A stretch of DNA of 64,000 nt from NCBI GenBank assembly GCA_963748075.1, contig CAVVHQ010000010.1, positions 1 through 64,000 on the forward strand. Direction: 5' to 3'. This document shows positions 25,118 through 34,216 of the stretch, one piece after another; position 1 is the stretch's first letter; each line of letters opens with the position of its first letter. Under the pieces are notes generated by a model that searched no databases, was not told the origin of the DNA, and saw only the letters and a list, made by a program, of their open reading frames with translations. The translations under genes were made by a program, and so were the position numbers. The stretch is from VRUE01 sp963748075. Lineage in GTDB: Bacteria > Actinomycetota > Thermoleophilia > Solirubrobacterales > 70-9.

Positions 25118-26329
25118 CTAGAGAAAGGCCCGACCCTCGCCGCGGTAGGTCGGCACGATGTCGGCGATCTCGCCGCCCTCGACGAGGTGGAGGAGGTCGA
25201 AGCGCTCGCACAGCTCACCGGCCTTGGCGTGACGGAAATAGACCCGGTCGCCGATCGAGAGCCGGGTCGCGGGCGGCCCGAGCAGCGGCGTCTGCACCTC
25301 GCCCGCCCCCTCCTCGGGGTCGAGCTTCAGGCCCGGCGGCAGCCAGGGAGCGGGGAGGCGCCCCGCGTCGCCGCTGCCCGAGGCGAGGTAGCCGCCTCCG
25401 AGCGCGGTGGCCACGCCCGGCGCCGGCTTGCGCACCACCGGCAGCGCAAAGCCCGCCGCCGGGGTCAGCGAGAAGCGGCTGTAGTGGTCGAAGAGGGCGG
25501 GCGCGTAGAAGCCCGAGCCGGCGGTGAGCTCGGTGACGGGGTCCTCCACCGCGGTCAGCTCGAGGCTGCCGGTGCCGCCGCCGTTGACGATCGGCAGCTC
25601 GGCGAACTCGCGAATCGCGGCGACGATCGCGGCGCGGCGCTCGGCCAGCTCGGCGGCGGAGCGGCGCTGCATCCAGCGGATCGCGGCACCGCGCAGGCGG
25701 CGGCCGGGCGGGCGGTCGCCGACTCCGGCGATCTGCCCCTCGTAGGCCATCAGCGCCGCCAGGTCGAGCTGCGGGCGCCGCTCGATCTCCTGCGCCAGGG
25801 CAACCGCCTGCTCGACCGTGTGGACCGGTGAGCGCTTCGGACCGACCTTGATTCGCCCGCCCAGAGCCCACCAGCTCGCGTCGATGTCGATGCAGACCCG
25901 GACCGGCGCCGCGCCGGCCCCCAGCACCGACTCGATCGCGTCGAGGTGCTCGCCGCAGTCGACCATCACGATCGGCGCCCCGGCCGGGTTGGCGACCGAG
26001 CGCAGCGCCAGCTCACCCAGCGCGCCTTGGTCGGCGGTCGGGTAGGCGAGCAGCAGGTCCTCGAACCCCTGCTCGGCCAGCCACAGGGTCTCCGGCAGGG
26101 TGAAGGTCATCAGCCCCCGGAAGCGCTCGTCGCTGCGCAGCACCCGCTCCAGCAGCGCCCGGCAGCGCAGCGACTTGCTGGCCACGCGGATCGGCTTGCC
26201 GGCGGCCCGCTCCAGCATCGCCGCCGCATTTGCGCCCATCGCGTCGAGGTCGACGAAGGCGAACGGCGCCTCGACCTCGGCGAGGATCGCCTCGTAGCGA
26301 GCGTGCGACTGGTCGAGGCCCGGATCCAT
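25118..26329 (-). CDS. PLP-dependent D-threonine aldolase/alanine racemase-fold enzyme
   Basis: A 403-residue fold-type III PLP enzyme. The cofactor lysine lies in PIRVASKSLRC near residue 50, with strand FAFVDLDAMGANAAAML before it. DCGEHLDAI, CIDIDASWWALGGRI and IVNGGGTGSLEL are further barrel elements. The C-terminal domain contains YFRHAKAGELCERF, which suits the metal-binding HxxxC site of D-threonine aldolases. It likely cleaves or deaminates a D-beta-hydroxy amino acid; the exact substrate is open. Confidence 0.85.
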   Translation of the reverse strand: MDPGLDQSHARYEAILAEVEAPFAFVDLDAMGANAAAMLERAAGKPIRVASKSLRCRALLERVLRSDERFRGLMTFTLPETLWLAEQGFEDLLLAYPTADQGALGELALRSVANPAGAPIVMVDCGEHLDAIESVLGAGAAPVRVCIDIDASWWALGGRIKVGPKRSPVHTVEQAVALAQEIERRPQLDLAALMAYEGQIAGVGDRPPGRRLRGAAIRWMQRRSAAELAERRAAIVAAIREFAELPIVNGGGTGSLELTAVEDPVTELTAGSGFYAPALFDHYSRFSLTPAAGFALPVVRKPAPGVATALGGGYLASGSGDAGRLPAPWLPPGLKLDPEEGAGEVQTPLLGPPATRLSIGDRVYFRHAKAGELCERFDLLHLVEGGEIADIVPTYRGEGRAFL

Positions 26330-26385
26330 ACGGAGCGAGCCTAACCGCGCCGCATCCCGGAGGCGGCGCTATGTTTTGAGGCCCC

Positions 26386-26474
26386 GGAGAGGTGGCCGAG
26401 CGGCTGAAGGCACTCGCCTGCTAAGCGAGTAGGGGGCGCAAGCTCTCTCGAGGGTTCGAATCCCTCCCTCTCCG
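26386..26474 (+). tRNA. tRNA-Ser (anticodon GCT)
   Basis: An 89-nt class II tRNA. The acceptor GGAGAGG pairs with CCTCTCC; discriminator is G. Anticodon stem ACTCGC/GCGAGT holds GCT, a long variable arm follows, and the T loop is GTTCGAATC. CCA is not encoded. Confidence 0.97.
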
Positions 26475-26490
26475 TTGCGCCCGTGGCGGA

Positions 26491-27933
26491 TCAGCGGTGG
26501 CGCGAGCGGATCGCGACGCGGGCGCCGCGCGCGGGGATCATCGTCACGTTGCGGTGCAGGGCGTGCTCCGGCTCGGGGTCGGCGGCCTCGAGGTCGAGGC
26601 GGCGGGCCATCGCCTCCAGGACGACGCGCTGCTCGGCCATCGCCAGCTCCGCGCCGAGGCAGCGGCGGATGCCGCCGCCGAACGGGATCCACTCGTAGGT
26701 GCCGGGCTTGCGGCCCAGCCAGCGCTCGGGCAGGAAGTCGAAGGGGCGGGGGTAGAGGTCCTCGCGGTGGTGGACCAGCAGGATGCTGATCGTCAGCGGC
26801 GTCTCCGGTGGGACCGTGTACTCGCCGAGCCGCCACGGCGCCTTCACCCGTCTGCCGATCAGCGGGATCACCGGCCGCGAGCGCATCCCCTCGACGATCG
26901 TCGCCTCGATCAGCTCGGAGGCGTCCTCGCCGGAGCGGACCGCGTCGCGCAGCGCCTCGTAAGCGTGTGGCGCGCGGACCAGTCGCTCCCACGTCCAGGC
27001 GAGCGAGTTGGCGGTCGTCTCGTGGCCGGCGAGGACCAGGGTGATCAGCTCGTCGCGCAGTTCCTCGTCGCTCATCGCCTCGCCGCTCTCGGTCCGGGCC
27101 TGCAGCAGCAGCGAGAGGATGTCGCGGCGCTCCGCCAGATCGGCGGCGCGGCGGCGCTGCCCGATCACCGCGTAGGTGGCCCGGTCGAGTATTCCCAGGG
27201 CGACCTTCATCGGCCCCACCGGCTCGGTTCGGCCGAGGTTGACCAGCTCGCCGATCTGCGCCAGCGGCTGGGTCGAGGCGGCGACCAGCCGCTTGGTCGT
27301 CTGGCGCAGCCGGTGCTCCGGCGTGCCGCGCTGCGGCCTGCCCTCGATGCCGAAGATCCCGGCCATGATCACGTCGAGGGTGATCGCCTGCATGCGCGGC
27401 GCCAGGGCGAAGGGGGCGCCGAGCGGCCAGCCGTCGATCTCCCGCTCGGCGGCGTCGGCGATCATCTGCGTGTACTGCTCGATCGCCTCGCCGTGGAAGG
27501 CCGGCAGCAGCAGCTTGCGCTGGCGCATGTGGCGCGGCCCGACCGCCGTGAGCACCGAGTTCGGGCCGACGATCGGACGCAGCGGCGACTCGCCGGTCAG
27601 CGAGGGCGCCTGCTCGGGCTTCGCCGTGAACAGCGAGCGGACGTGGTCGGGATGGCTGGTGATCACCGGGTCGGGCCCGGGAAGGGCGCCGCGCATCCCG
27701 AACACCTCGCCCAGTTCGCGGCGAGCGCGGAAGACGAACTGGATCTGGCGCTGGTTGAAGCGCAGCGTCTGCAGCAACGGGGAAAGGCCGACGACCGGGG
27801 GCGCGGCGAGGCCGGCGGCCTCGCTCGGCTCAATCGGACCCGCCGGCGAGGGCGGCGCCTCGCCGACCAGGCCGGCGACGGCCGGGGCTTCGGCGGCCTC
27901 GGGGGGCGCGGCGGGATCGGCCAGCTCGCTCAC
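26491..27933 (-). CDS. Cytochrome P450
   Basis: A 480-residue soluble P450 monooxygenase. The I-helix oxygen-binding motif AGHETT is at 302-307, ExxR (EGMR) at 348-351, the PERW motif near 402, and the haem loop FGGGIRRCLG has its cysteine ligand at 425. An Ala/Pro-rich 45-residue N-terminal extension precedes the P450 fold. The start is GTG with TAACAC 7 nt before it, suggesting a leaderless mRNA. It is divergent from pyruvate kinase and its 3' end is 17 bp from tRNA-Ser. Redox partner and substrate are not evident. Confidence 0.93.
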   Translation of the reverse strand: MSELADPAAPPEAAEAPAVAGLVGEAPPSPAGPIEPSEAAGLAAPPVVGLSPLLQTLRFNQRQIQFVFRARRELGEVFGMRGALPGPDPVITSHPDHVRSLFTAKPEQAPSLTGESPLRPIVGPNSVLTAVGPRHMRQRKLLLPAFHGEAIEQYTQMIADAAEREIDGWPLGAPFALAPRMQAITLDVIMAGIFGIEGRPQRGTPEHRLRQTTKRLVAASTQPLAQIGELVNLGRTEPVGPMKVALGILDRATYAVIGQRRRAADLAERRDILSLLLQARTESGEAMSDEELRDELITLVLAGHETTANSLAWTWERLVRAPHAYEALRDAVRSGEDASELIEATIVEGMRSRPVIPLIGRRVKAPWRLGEYTVPPETPLTISILLVHHREDLYPRPFDFLPERWLGRKPGTYEWIPFGGGIRRCLGAELAMAEQRVVLEAMARRLDLEAADPEPEHALHRNVTMIPARGARVAIRSRHR

Positions 27934-27991
27934 GGGGTAAGTGTTACACAGATCGATGTCATATCAGCCAGCCTCTACATTCATCTGAGGC

Positions 27992-29404
27992 ATGCACGAG
28001 AGGCGGACCAAGATCATCGCAACCGTCGGGCCCGCGAGCTGGGACGACGGCGGGCTCGCCCGGCTGATCGAGGCCGGCGCCGACGTCCTCCGCCTCAACT
28101 TCTCCCACGCCGACCGTGACCGCCACGCCCGCACGGTCGCCTCGATCCGCGCCGCCGCGGAGCGGGCCGGACGCGAGGTGGCGGTGCTGGGCGACCTGCC
28201 GGGGCCGAAGCTGCGGATCGGCGAGCTGCGCGACGACGTGGCCGAGCTGGAGACCGGGATGCACGTGCAGCTGACGCCGCGACAGCTCGAGGGGAACCGG
28301 GAGACGATCCCGGTCGACTGGCCCGGGGTCGGCTCGCTGCGCGAGGACGAGCTGGTCTACCTGGCCGACGGCTCGATTCGACTGCGGGTGCGCGAGCCCG
28401 AGGGCGGCGGCGTCGACTGCGAGGTCGAGGTGGGGGGGACGCTGTCCTCCCACAAGGGGATGAACGTCCCCGGCGTCGCCGCCCGCGCCGCCACCGACGG
28501 CGACCTCGGCTGGGTCGAGTTCGCGGTCGAGCAGGGGCTCGACCTGATCGCGGTCTCCTTCGTCTCCTCCGCGGCGGACCTCGAGCCGGCCGCGGAGCGG
28601 CTGCGCGAGCTCGACTCCGACATCCCGCTGATCGCCAAGATCGAGAAGCCGCAGGCGGCCGAGAACGCCGAGGAGATCATTCGCGCGGCGAGCGGCGGGA
28701 TCATGGTGGCGCGCGGCGACCTCGGGATCGAGCTGCCGCTGGCCGAGGTGCCGGTCGTGCAGAAGCGGCTGATCCGCGCCGCCGGTCAGCGCTCCAAGCC
28801 GGCGATCACTGCGACCCAGATGCTCGCCTCGATGGTCAGCGAGCGGCGCCCGACCCGGGCCGAGGTGGCCGACGTGGCCAACGCGATCTTCGACGGCAGC
28901 GACGCGGTGATGCTCTCCGAGGAGACCGCGGTCGGCCGCCACCCGGCCGAGGCTGTGCGGACGATGGACCGGATCGCCCGCGCCACCGAGCCCGATCTTC
29001 CCTACGGCGAGTGGCTGTTCACCCGCACCGACCAGGAGACCCAGGACGTCGCCGACCCGGTGGCCCAGGGCGCGGTCGGCGCCGTCTACCGGCTCAACCT
29101 GGCGGCGTTGGTCGTGCCGACCAGCAGCGGCCGCAGCGCCCGGCTCGTCTCCGCCCACCGGCCGAACGTGCCGGTGCTGGCGATCTCGCCGCGGATCGAG
29201 ACGGTGCGGCGCCTCAGCCTCCTGTTCGGCGTCACCGCGATCCACAGCGAGCACGGCACCGAGGTCAGCGACCTGGTCGACGACTGCGCCGCGCTCGCCG
29301 CCCGCCACGGCGTCGCCAAGTCAGGCGATCTGATCGCGATCGTCGCCGGCACGCCCGACCAGGAGTTGGGGACGAACCTGTTCGAGGTCCACCGCGTGCC
29401 CTGA
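27992..29404 (+). CDS. pyk: Pyruvate kinase
   Basis: A 470-residue glycolytic enzyme that makes ATP and pyruvate from phosphoenolpyruvate and ADP. Diagnostic sites are TKIIATVGPAS, RLNFSHADRD, IPLIAKIEKPQAAENAEEII (with the catalytic Lys), GIMVARGDLGIELPL and ITATQMLASM. The C-terminal domain is complete. TACATT lies about 10 nt before the ATG. It is convergent with the DUF4143 ATPase. Confidence 0.96.
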   Translation: MHERRTKIIATVGPASWDDGGLARLIEAGADVLRLNFSHADRDRHARTVASIRAAAERAGREVAVLGDLPGPKLRIGELRDDVAELETGMHVQLTPRQLEGNRETIPVDWPGVGSLREDELVYLADGSIRLRVREPEGGGVDCEVEVGGTLSSHKGMNVPGVAARAATDGDLGWVEFAVEQGLDLIAVSFVSSAADLEPAAERLRELDSDIPLIAKIEKPQAAENAEEIIRAASGGIMVARGDLGIELPLAEVPVVQKRLIRAAGQRSKPAITATQMLASMVSERRPTRAEVADVANAIFDGSDAVMLSEETAVGRHPAEAVRTMDRIARATEPDLPYGEWLFTRTDQETQDVADPVAQGAVGAVYRLNLAALVVPTSSGRSARLVSAHRPNVPVLAISPRIETVRRLSLLFGVTAIHSEHGTEVSDLVDDCAALAARHGVAKSGDLIAIVAGTPDQELGTNLFEVHRVP

Positions 29405-29420
29405 GCAGGAGTTTTCCCGG

Positions 29421-30593
29421 TCAGCGCACCGCGGCCGATGCGATCTCCGCGCAAAGCTCCGGCAGCCCGATCGCCTCGATCGACTCCGAGAGGCGGAAAC
29501 GATCCTCCCCCGGGTAGACGATGAAGCTGCGCTCCGGGCCGATGTCGTCGATCGCGGACCGAAAGCCTCGGCTCGCCTTGGGGGCCAGGGTGCGCTTGAC
29601 CTCCACCGCCCACTCGCGCCCGTCCCGCCAGCTGAGCACGAGGTCGACCTCCGCTCCACCGCTGGTCCTGTAGAAGCTCGGCTCCATGCTGTACCCGGCG
29701 ATCCCGATCAGATTCTCGATCGCCATCCCCTCCCAGCTCGGGCCGGCGATCGGATGGCCGAGGACGGCCTCCTTGTCGGCCAGCCCGAGCAGCGTATGCA
29801 CTAGGCCGCTGTCGCGAACGTAGATTTTCGGCGAACGGACGAGCCGCTTGCCGACGTTGGTCAGTCGCGGCGGCAGCCGCCGGACCAGCAGCAGGTCGAC
29901 CATCAGGTCGAGGTAGGAGCCGACGGTTGGGGAGCTGATGCCGAGGCCGGCTGCGAGTTGCGATGCATTCAGTGGGCTCCCCTGCTGATGCGCGAGCATC
30001 GTCCACAACCGCCGTAGGGTCTCGGCGGGAATCCGCGCGCCGAACTGCGGGATGTCACGCTCCAGATAGGTGCGGAGGAAGTCCTCGCGCCATTCGAGGC
30101 TGAGCCGGTCGTCCTCGGGCAGGAAGCTGTCGGGGAAGCCGCCACGTACCCAGAGCCGATCGAGCTTCTCGGCGCCGACCTCCGTGATGTCGAGCGGAGC
30201 GAGTTCGACTAGGGCGATTCGCCCGGCCAGCGTCTCGCCGGACTGCGCGAGCAGGTCGATGCCGGCAGAGCCCAGGAGGAGAAACCGGCCGGTGCCGCGT
30301 CCCTCACGGCGGCCTTTGTCGATTATGCCGCGCAGCGGCTCGAAAAGCCGCGGTGCGTGGTGGATCTCGTCGACTATCACCAGCTCGTCGGCGTGGTCGG
30401 CGAAGTAGAGGTTGGGCTCGGCGAGGCGGAGCCGATCGTCTTCGGTCTCGAGATCCAGGTAGACGGACGGTCGCTCTTCGGCTGCCGCCAGTGCCAGCGT
30501 CGTCTTGCCCACCTGGCGTGGGCCGTACAAGACGACGGCTGGCATATCGGCCAGCCGGCGACTGATCTCTCCCGCGGTTCGGCGCTCTATCAT
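29421..30593 (-). CDS. AAA-type ATPase with DUF4143 domain
   Basis: A 390-residue protein. The N-terminal ATPase has Walker A VVLYGPRQVGKTTLALAAAE and Walker B ELVIVDEIHH. A winged-helix region (ASQLAAGLGISSPTVGSYLD) leads to the DUF4143 C-terminal part with a nuclease-like core (GGAEVDLVLSWRDGREWAVEVK). These proteins are common accessory ATPases of unclear function. The ATG at 30593 is chosen as the homology start. The promoter region (30594-30650) is AT-rich with the palindrome TACAATTGTA at 30610-30619. Confidence 0.88.
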   Translation of the reverse strand: MIERRTAGEISRRLADMPAVVLYGPRQVGKTTLALAAAEERPSVYLDLETEDDRLRLAEPNLYFADHADELVIVDEIHHAPRLFEPLRGIIDKGRREGRGTGRFLLLGSAGIDLLAQSGETLAGRIALVELAPLDITEVGAEKLDRLWVRGGFPDSFLPEDDRLSLEWREDFLRTYLERDIPQFGARIPAETLRRLWTMLAHQQGSPLNASQLAAGLGISSPTVGSYLDLMVDLLLVRRLPPRLTNVGKRLVRSPKIYVRDSGLVHTLLGLADKEAVLGHPIAGPSWEGMAIENLIGIAGYSMEPSFYRTSGGAEVDLVLSWRDGREWAVEVKRTLAPKASRGFRSAIDDIGPERSFIVYPGEDRFRLSESIEAIGLPELCAEIASAAVR

Positions 30594-30656
30594 CCCTGCA
30601 ATTTTAAAGTACAATTGTAGATTTGCAAGGATAATCGACCGGGCAAGCTCCGGCTG

Positions 30657-31310
30657 CTATCTACCGCGCACCTCGATGTTGAACTCGGCGCTGCCGAGCG
30701 AGCCCATCAATCGCAGCCACAGCGGCAGGTACATCTCGGTGCCGCGCGCGGCGGAGATGTCGCCGAGGTCGATCACCGAGCCGTGCGGCCAGCCGAAGCT
30801 CTCCAACAGCGCGGTCGCCTCCGACTTGGCGCCGCCGTCATCTCCGCAGACGAAGAGGTTGTGGTCGCCGGGCACGCTGTCCGGGACGACCATGATCGCC
30901 GCGTTGACCGTGTTCAGCGCCTTCACCACCCGCGCCTGCGGGAAGGCCGCCTGGATCCGCTCGCCGAGGCTGTCGTCGTTGCAGATCGAGAGCGTGGGCG
31001 GCATCCCCCGCGAGAAGTCGAGCGGGTTGGCGACGTCGATCAGCGTCTTGCCGGCGAGGTTCTCGGCGCCGGCCGCGGCCAGCGCTTCCAGCGACGCCCC
31101 GCCGGCGGTGCAGTTGAAGACCAGTTCGGCCGCCGCCGCTGCGTCGGCGAAAGTGCCGCCGCTTCCCCGCTCGCCCGCTTCGCCAACCCACTCGAGCAGC
31201 GCATCGCCGTCCGCCGAGCGCGAGCCCATCGTCACCTCGTGCCCCAGCTCGACCAGCTTCGAGGCGATCGTCCTTCCAACCGTTCCAGTGCCCAGGACCG
31301 CGATCTTCAC
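30657..31310 (-). CDS. NADPH-dependent F420 reductase-like dinucleotide-binding protein
   Basis: A 217-residue Rossmann protein: KIAVLGTGTVGRTIASKLVE at the N-terminus, TMGSRS at the NADP phosphate site, then VFNCTAGGASLEAL and a KALNTVNAAIM segment typical of Fno-like reductases. It could reduce coenzyme F420, but related proteins have other roles. It is divergent from the enoyl-CoA hydratase gene. Confidence 0.82.
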   Translation of the reverse strand: MKIAVLGTGTVGRTIASKLVELGHEVTMGSRSADGDALLEWVGEAGERGSGGTFADAAAAAELVFNCTAGGASLEALAAAGAENLAGKTLIDVANPLDFSRGMPPTLSICNDDSLGERIQAAFPQARVVKALNTVNAAIMVVPDSVPGDHNLFVCGDDGGAKSEATALLESFGWPHGSVIDLGDISAARGTEMYLPLWLRLMGSLGSAEFNIEVRGR

Positions 31311-31367
31311 GATTCCCTCCTTTCCTCGACCCCTCTATTGTCGCGCGGGCAACCAAAGGGGGACTAC

Positions 31368-32153
31368 GTGACTGACTCCGACGCGGTTCGGCTCGAGCGC
31401 GACGAGGGCGGCCTGGCGGTCGCGACCTTCGACAAGCCGCCGCTCAACCTGTTCGACCGGGAGATGTTCGAGGGCCTGCAGGCTGCGATTGAGGCGGCGG
31501 AGGCCGACCCACCCCGGGCGTTGCTGTTCCGCGCCGAGGGCCGCGCCGTCTCCGGCGGCGTCGACGTGCACGAGTTCGAGGGCTTGACGCCGGAGACGGG
31601 CAGCCGGCTCTGGGGCGAGCTGATCGGGACGGTCGAGCGGGTCGAAGCGCTGCCGCTGCCGGTCGTCTTCGCCGCGCACGCGCTCACCCTGACCGCCGCG
31701 TTCGAGTTGGCTCTGGGCTGCGACCTGATCGTCGCCGCCCGCTCGGCCAGGTTCGGCCTGGTCGAGAAGGTGGTCGGCCTGACCCCGTCGATGGGCGGCA
31801 CCCAGCGCCTCGCCGAGCGGGCCGGCAGCGGCCGCGCCCGCCACTTCGTGATGAGCGGCGAGCTGTTCGGCGCCGAGCAGATGGAGCGCTGGGGCGTCGT
31901 CAACCTCGTCTTCGATGACGACGGCTTCGACGACCGCGCCCGCGCCTTCGCCGCCAACCTCGCCGCCGGCCCGACCCGCGCCCACGCGATGACCAAGCAC
32001 ATCCTCCGCCGCTTCCGCGAAGGCGGCACCCCGGCCGCCGACGACGCGGTCCGCCAGGACGCCGCCGACCTCTTCGCCACCGAGGACCTGCAACGCGCCG
32101 TCAAGACCTTCCTCGAGAAGGGCCCCGGCCACGCGGAGTTCCAAGGCCGCTGA
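31368..32153 (+). CDS. Enoyl-CoA hydratase/isomerase family protein
   Basis: A 261-residue crotonase-fold protein. The oxyanion-hole strand is ALLFRAEGRAVSGGVDVHEF and the second region is TAAFELALGCDLIVAARSAR. The first catalytic glutamate of true hydratases is not clearly present in its usual place, but the VGLTPSMGGTQRLAERAG segment is intact. Substrate unknown. Start GTG with AAGGGGG about 5 nt upstream. It ends 42 bp before tRNA-Arg. Confidence 0.85.
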   Translation: MTDSDAVRLERDEGGLAVATFDKPPLNLFDREMFEGLQAAIEAAEADPPRALLFRAEGRAVSGGVDVHEFEGLTPETGSRLWGELIGTVERVEALPLPVVFAAHALTLTAAFELALGCDLIVAARSARFGLVEKVVGLTPSMGGTQRLAERAGSGRARHFVMSGELFGAEQMERWGVVNLVFDDDGFDDRARAFAANLAAGPTRAHAMTKHILRRFREGGTPAADDAVRQDAADLFATEDLQRAVKTFLEKGPGHAEFQGR

Positions 32154-32195
32154 CCCCATAGAATCCCCTCGCAGAGGCCCCACCGGCCCCACCTC

Positions 32196-32269
32196 GCGCC
32201 CGTAGCTCAGTTGGATAGAGCGTCGGTCTACGAAACCGAAGGTCACAGGTTCGAATCCTGTCGGGCGCG
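32196..32269 (+). tRNA. tRNA-Arg (anticodon ACG), island integration target
   Basis: A 74-nt tRNA. GCGCCCG pairs with CGGGCGC; discriminator is G. D loop AGTTGGATAGA, anticodon loop CTACGAA (ACG, arginine), T loop GTTCGAATC. CCA is not encoded. Its 3' part (32223-32270) is repeated exactly at 37831-37878 and imperfectly at 35542-35586 and 45333-45377, marking it as the attachment site of the accessory block downstream. Confidence 0.98.
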
Positions 32270-32365
32270 CTTCGAATCACCTGGTAATCGCTAGGTTCTG
32301 CGAATCGGCACAGCCGGGCGTCACAGGCCGCGCCCCGGAATACGCCCTTCCGAGAAGGGCGAGCA
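32270..32365 (+). repeat. Right arm sequence after tRNA-Arg with 7-bp hairpin
   Basis: The sequence after the tRNA (TTCGAATCACCTGGTAATCG and on, through TTCTGCGAAT and GGCACAGC to GGCCGCGCCCC) recurs after the tRNA fragments at 35587 and, shorter, at 37879. It ends in the hairpin CGCCCTT-CCGAG-AAGGGCG (32343-32361). I read it as the element-derived arm of an attachment site. The rest of the gap to 32600 holds only a tandem GGACGAGCCGGCTCGCC repeat (32441-32458 and 32463-32480) and no gene. Confidence 0.65.
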
Positions 32366-32600
32366 AGGGTTGAAACTGGTGTCCACTGGGGTGCCTCACC
32401 CCTTCCTCGGTTCGACTACCTGCCTCCACCTGGCGAGGGGCGGACGAGCCGGCTCGCCTTTGCGGACGAGCCGGCTCGCCCCGGGCCCTCAGTCGCGCTC
32501 GAAAAGGTGCAGCTCGAAGGAGTCCGCTATCCGGGGAGAAATGCGACCGCGGCCGGCCATGCGTCCGCAGCCACGGCGTGGATCCCGAATTGCGATAAAT

Positions 32601-33989
32601 ATGGTGCGCGAGATGTACGAGCCCGAGCCCGAGACCGGACAGCACCTCGATCGTCGCCAGCTCCTCGCCGGGGCGCTCGCCGCCAGTGGCGCCGCAGCGC
32701 TGGCCGGGCCCGCCGCCGCCCTGGCCACCTCGCCGGGCGACGCTTCGAAGACCGAGGCGCAGCCGGCCGCGACCTTCTTCAAGGAACCGGCACTCAATTT
32801 CCAAATGCTGTTCGCACTCGGCGCCGCCGGCTACGGTGCCTCCGAGGTCGGCGAGCTGCTCTCGACCTTCGACCGCATCCACGGCAAGGGCGATACCTAC
32901 CGCGCCACCTTCAACGAGTTCCAGCGGCTCGGCCGCCGCACCCGCGAGCGCGCTGACCGCGACCGTGAGGCCGGTCGCAGGAAGAGCGCCCGCGCCAGCT
33001 ACCTGCGCGCTTCGATGTACCTCGACCAGGCGCTGTTTTTCGCGCTCGGCTCAGGCAACCCGACGCGTCGCCACGAGGGTGCCCTCTACCGCGAGACGGA
33101 GAAGGCCTGGGCCCAGGCCGCGGCGCTCTTCCGACCGCGCTTCAAGTCGGTCCGGATTCCCTACTTCGCCGGCGAGCTGCCCGGCTGGCTCCTCAGCCCC
33201 GGCGGCAAGACCAGGCGGCCGACGGTGATCCTCAACACCGGCTCCGACGCGCAGAACGTCGACATGTATGTCTACGGCGGTGCCGCGGCGCTGGAACGGG
33301 GCTGGAACGCGCTGATCTTCGAAGGACCCGGCCAGGGCTCCAACCTGTTCCTCCGCAACCGGGCCTTCATCCCCGACTGGGAGCGGGTGATCACCCCGGT
33401 GGTGACCTGGCTGCGCCACCACCCGAAGGTCGAACGCAATCGGATCTCGCTGGTCGGCCAGAGCTTCGGCGGTTACCTGACCGCACGGGCGGCCGCCTAC
33501 GAGCACCGCCTGGCGGCGGTCGTCCCCGACCCCGGCGTCGTCAACGCCTTCTCCAACTGGCGCCGCAACCTGCCCCCCGACCTGCTGAAGCTGCTAGCCG
33601 CGGGCCGTCGGGCCGAGTTCAACGGCTTCTGGGACGAAATCCCCAGCCACCTGAAGCCAAATGCCCGCGCCGGCTTCGCCAAGCGAGCGGAGATCTACGG
33701 CGAGGTCGACGGCTACGAGAAAATGAAGCTGGCGCAGAAGTTCGTTCTCAGCCGCGCCGACGCCAACCGCATCTCCTGCCCAGTCGGAATCCTCTCGGCC
33801 CAGCGCGAGCAGTTCTGGCCCGGTCAGGCCAGGACCCTGCACAAGTGGCTTCGCAAGCAGAGCACCCTGCTTGAGTTCACGATCGCCGAAGGCGCCGAGC
33901 TGCACTGCGAGCCGATGGCCCCTCAGCGCCGCAACGAACGTGTCTTTGACTGGCTGGAAACCCACGCCCGGCCGCCGCGGGCCCGCTAG
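32601..33989 (+). CDS. Tat-exported alpha/beta hydrolase
   Basis: A 462-residue protein with a twin-arginine signal at residues 17-42 (DRRQLLAGALAASGAAALAG). A helical N-terminal region (about 55-180) precedes an alpha/beta-hydrolase core. The nucleophile is in LVGQSFGGYL, with GWNALIFEGPGQGSN as the oxyanion region and a late histidine in GAELHCEP. This layout resembles the 2,6-dihydropseudooxynicotine hydrolase/DUF1100 esterase group. It likely cleaves a small ester, amide or C-C bond outside the cytoplasm. First cargo gene of island A. The start is the ATG overlapping a TAAATAT hexamer; an ATG 12 nt later is possible. Confidence 0.82.
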   Translation: MVREMYEPEPETGQHLDRRQLLAGALAASGAAALAGPAAALATSPGDASKTEAQPAATFFKEPALNFQMLFALGAAGYGASEVGELLSTFDRIHGKGDTYRATFNEFQRLGRRTRERADRDREAGRRKSARASYLRASMYLDQALFFALGSGNPTRRHEGALYRETEKAWAQAAALFRPRFKSVRIPYFAGELPGWLLSPGGKTRRPTVILNTGSDAQNVDMYVYGGAAALERGWNALIFEGPGQGSNLFLRNRAFIPDWERVITPVVTWLRHHPKVERNRISLVGQSFGGYLTARAAAYEHRLAAVVPDPGVVNAFSNWRRNLPPDLLKLLAAGRRAEFNGFWDEIPSHLKPNARAGFAKRAEIYGEVDGYEKMKLAQKFVLSRADANRISCPVGILSAQREQFWPGQARTLHKWLRKQSTLLEFTIAEGAELHCEPMAPQRRNERVFDWLETHARPPRAR

Positions 33990-34052
33990 CCCACCCGGCC
34001 GTAAGAACTGACTCGGATTCTTGAAGTAGTCCCGGGCTGGACGCTGAATCTG

Positions 34053-34213
34053 TCAGCGATGGCACGCCCCGCCCTCCAGAAGGTCGAGTTGAGTGTGGGA
34101 GAGGGCGGTGAGGCCGGAGCAGTCCGCGAATACCCAGAAGGATTCTTCGTCTGGGGAGCGGGCGATGGCCCGCCCTTGAAGTTGCTCACGGGTGCGAAGC
34201 TGGCAGCGAGGGT
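34053..34213 (-). pseudogene. Possible gene remnant after the lipoprotein
   Basis: In one frame the minus strand encodes LVDPRCQLRTREQLQGRAIA and DEESFWVFADCSGLTALSHT, ending at a stop. This has the composition of a real protein, but it begins without its own start just after the lipoprotein stop. It may be a decayed downstream gene or a frameshifted extension. I recognise no family. Confidence 0.25.
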
Positions 34214-34216
34214 CTA

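Noticed and set aside
26369..26992. Open frame containing GEGGIRTLERACAPYS
   Set aside because: Crosses tRNA-Ser(GCT) and the antisense of the P450 gene.
32441..32480. Tandem GGACGAGCCGGCTCGCC palindromes as an operator
   Set aside because: Two copies only, no promoter arrangement nearby, and GC palindromes are common in this DNA; noted as a simple repeat.
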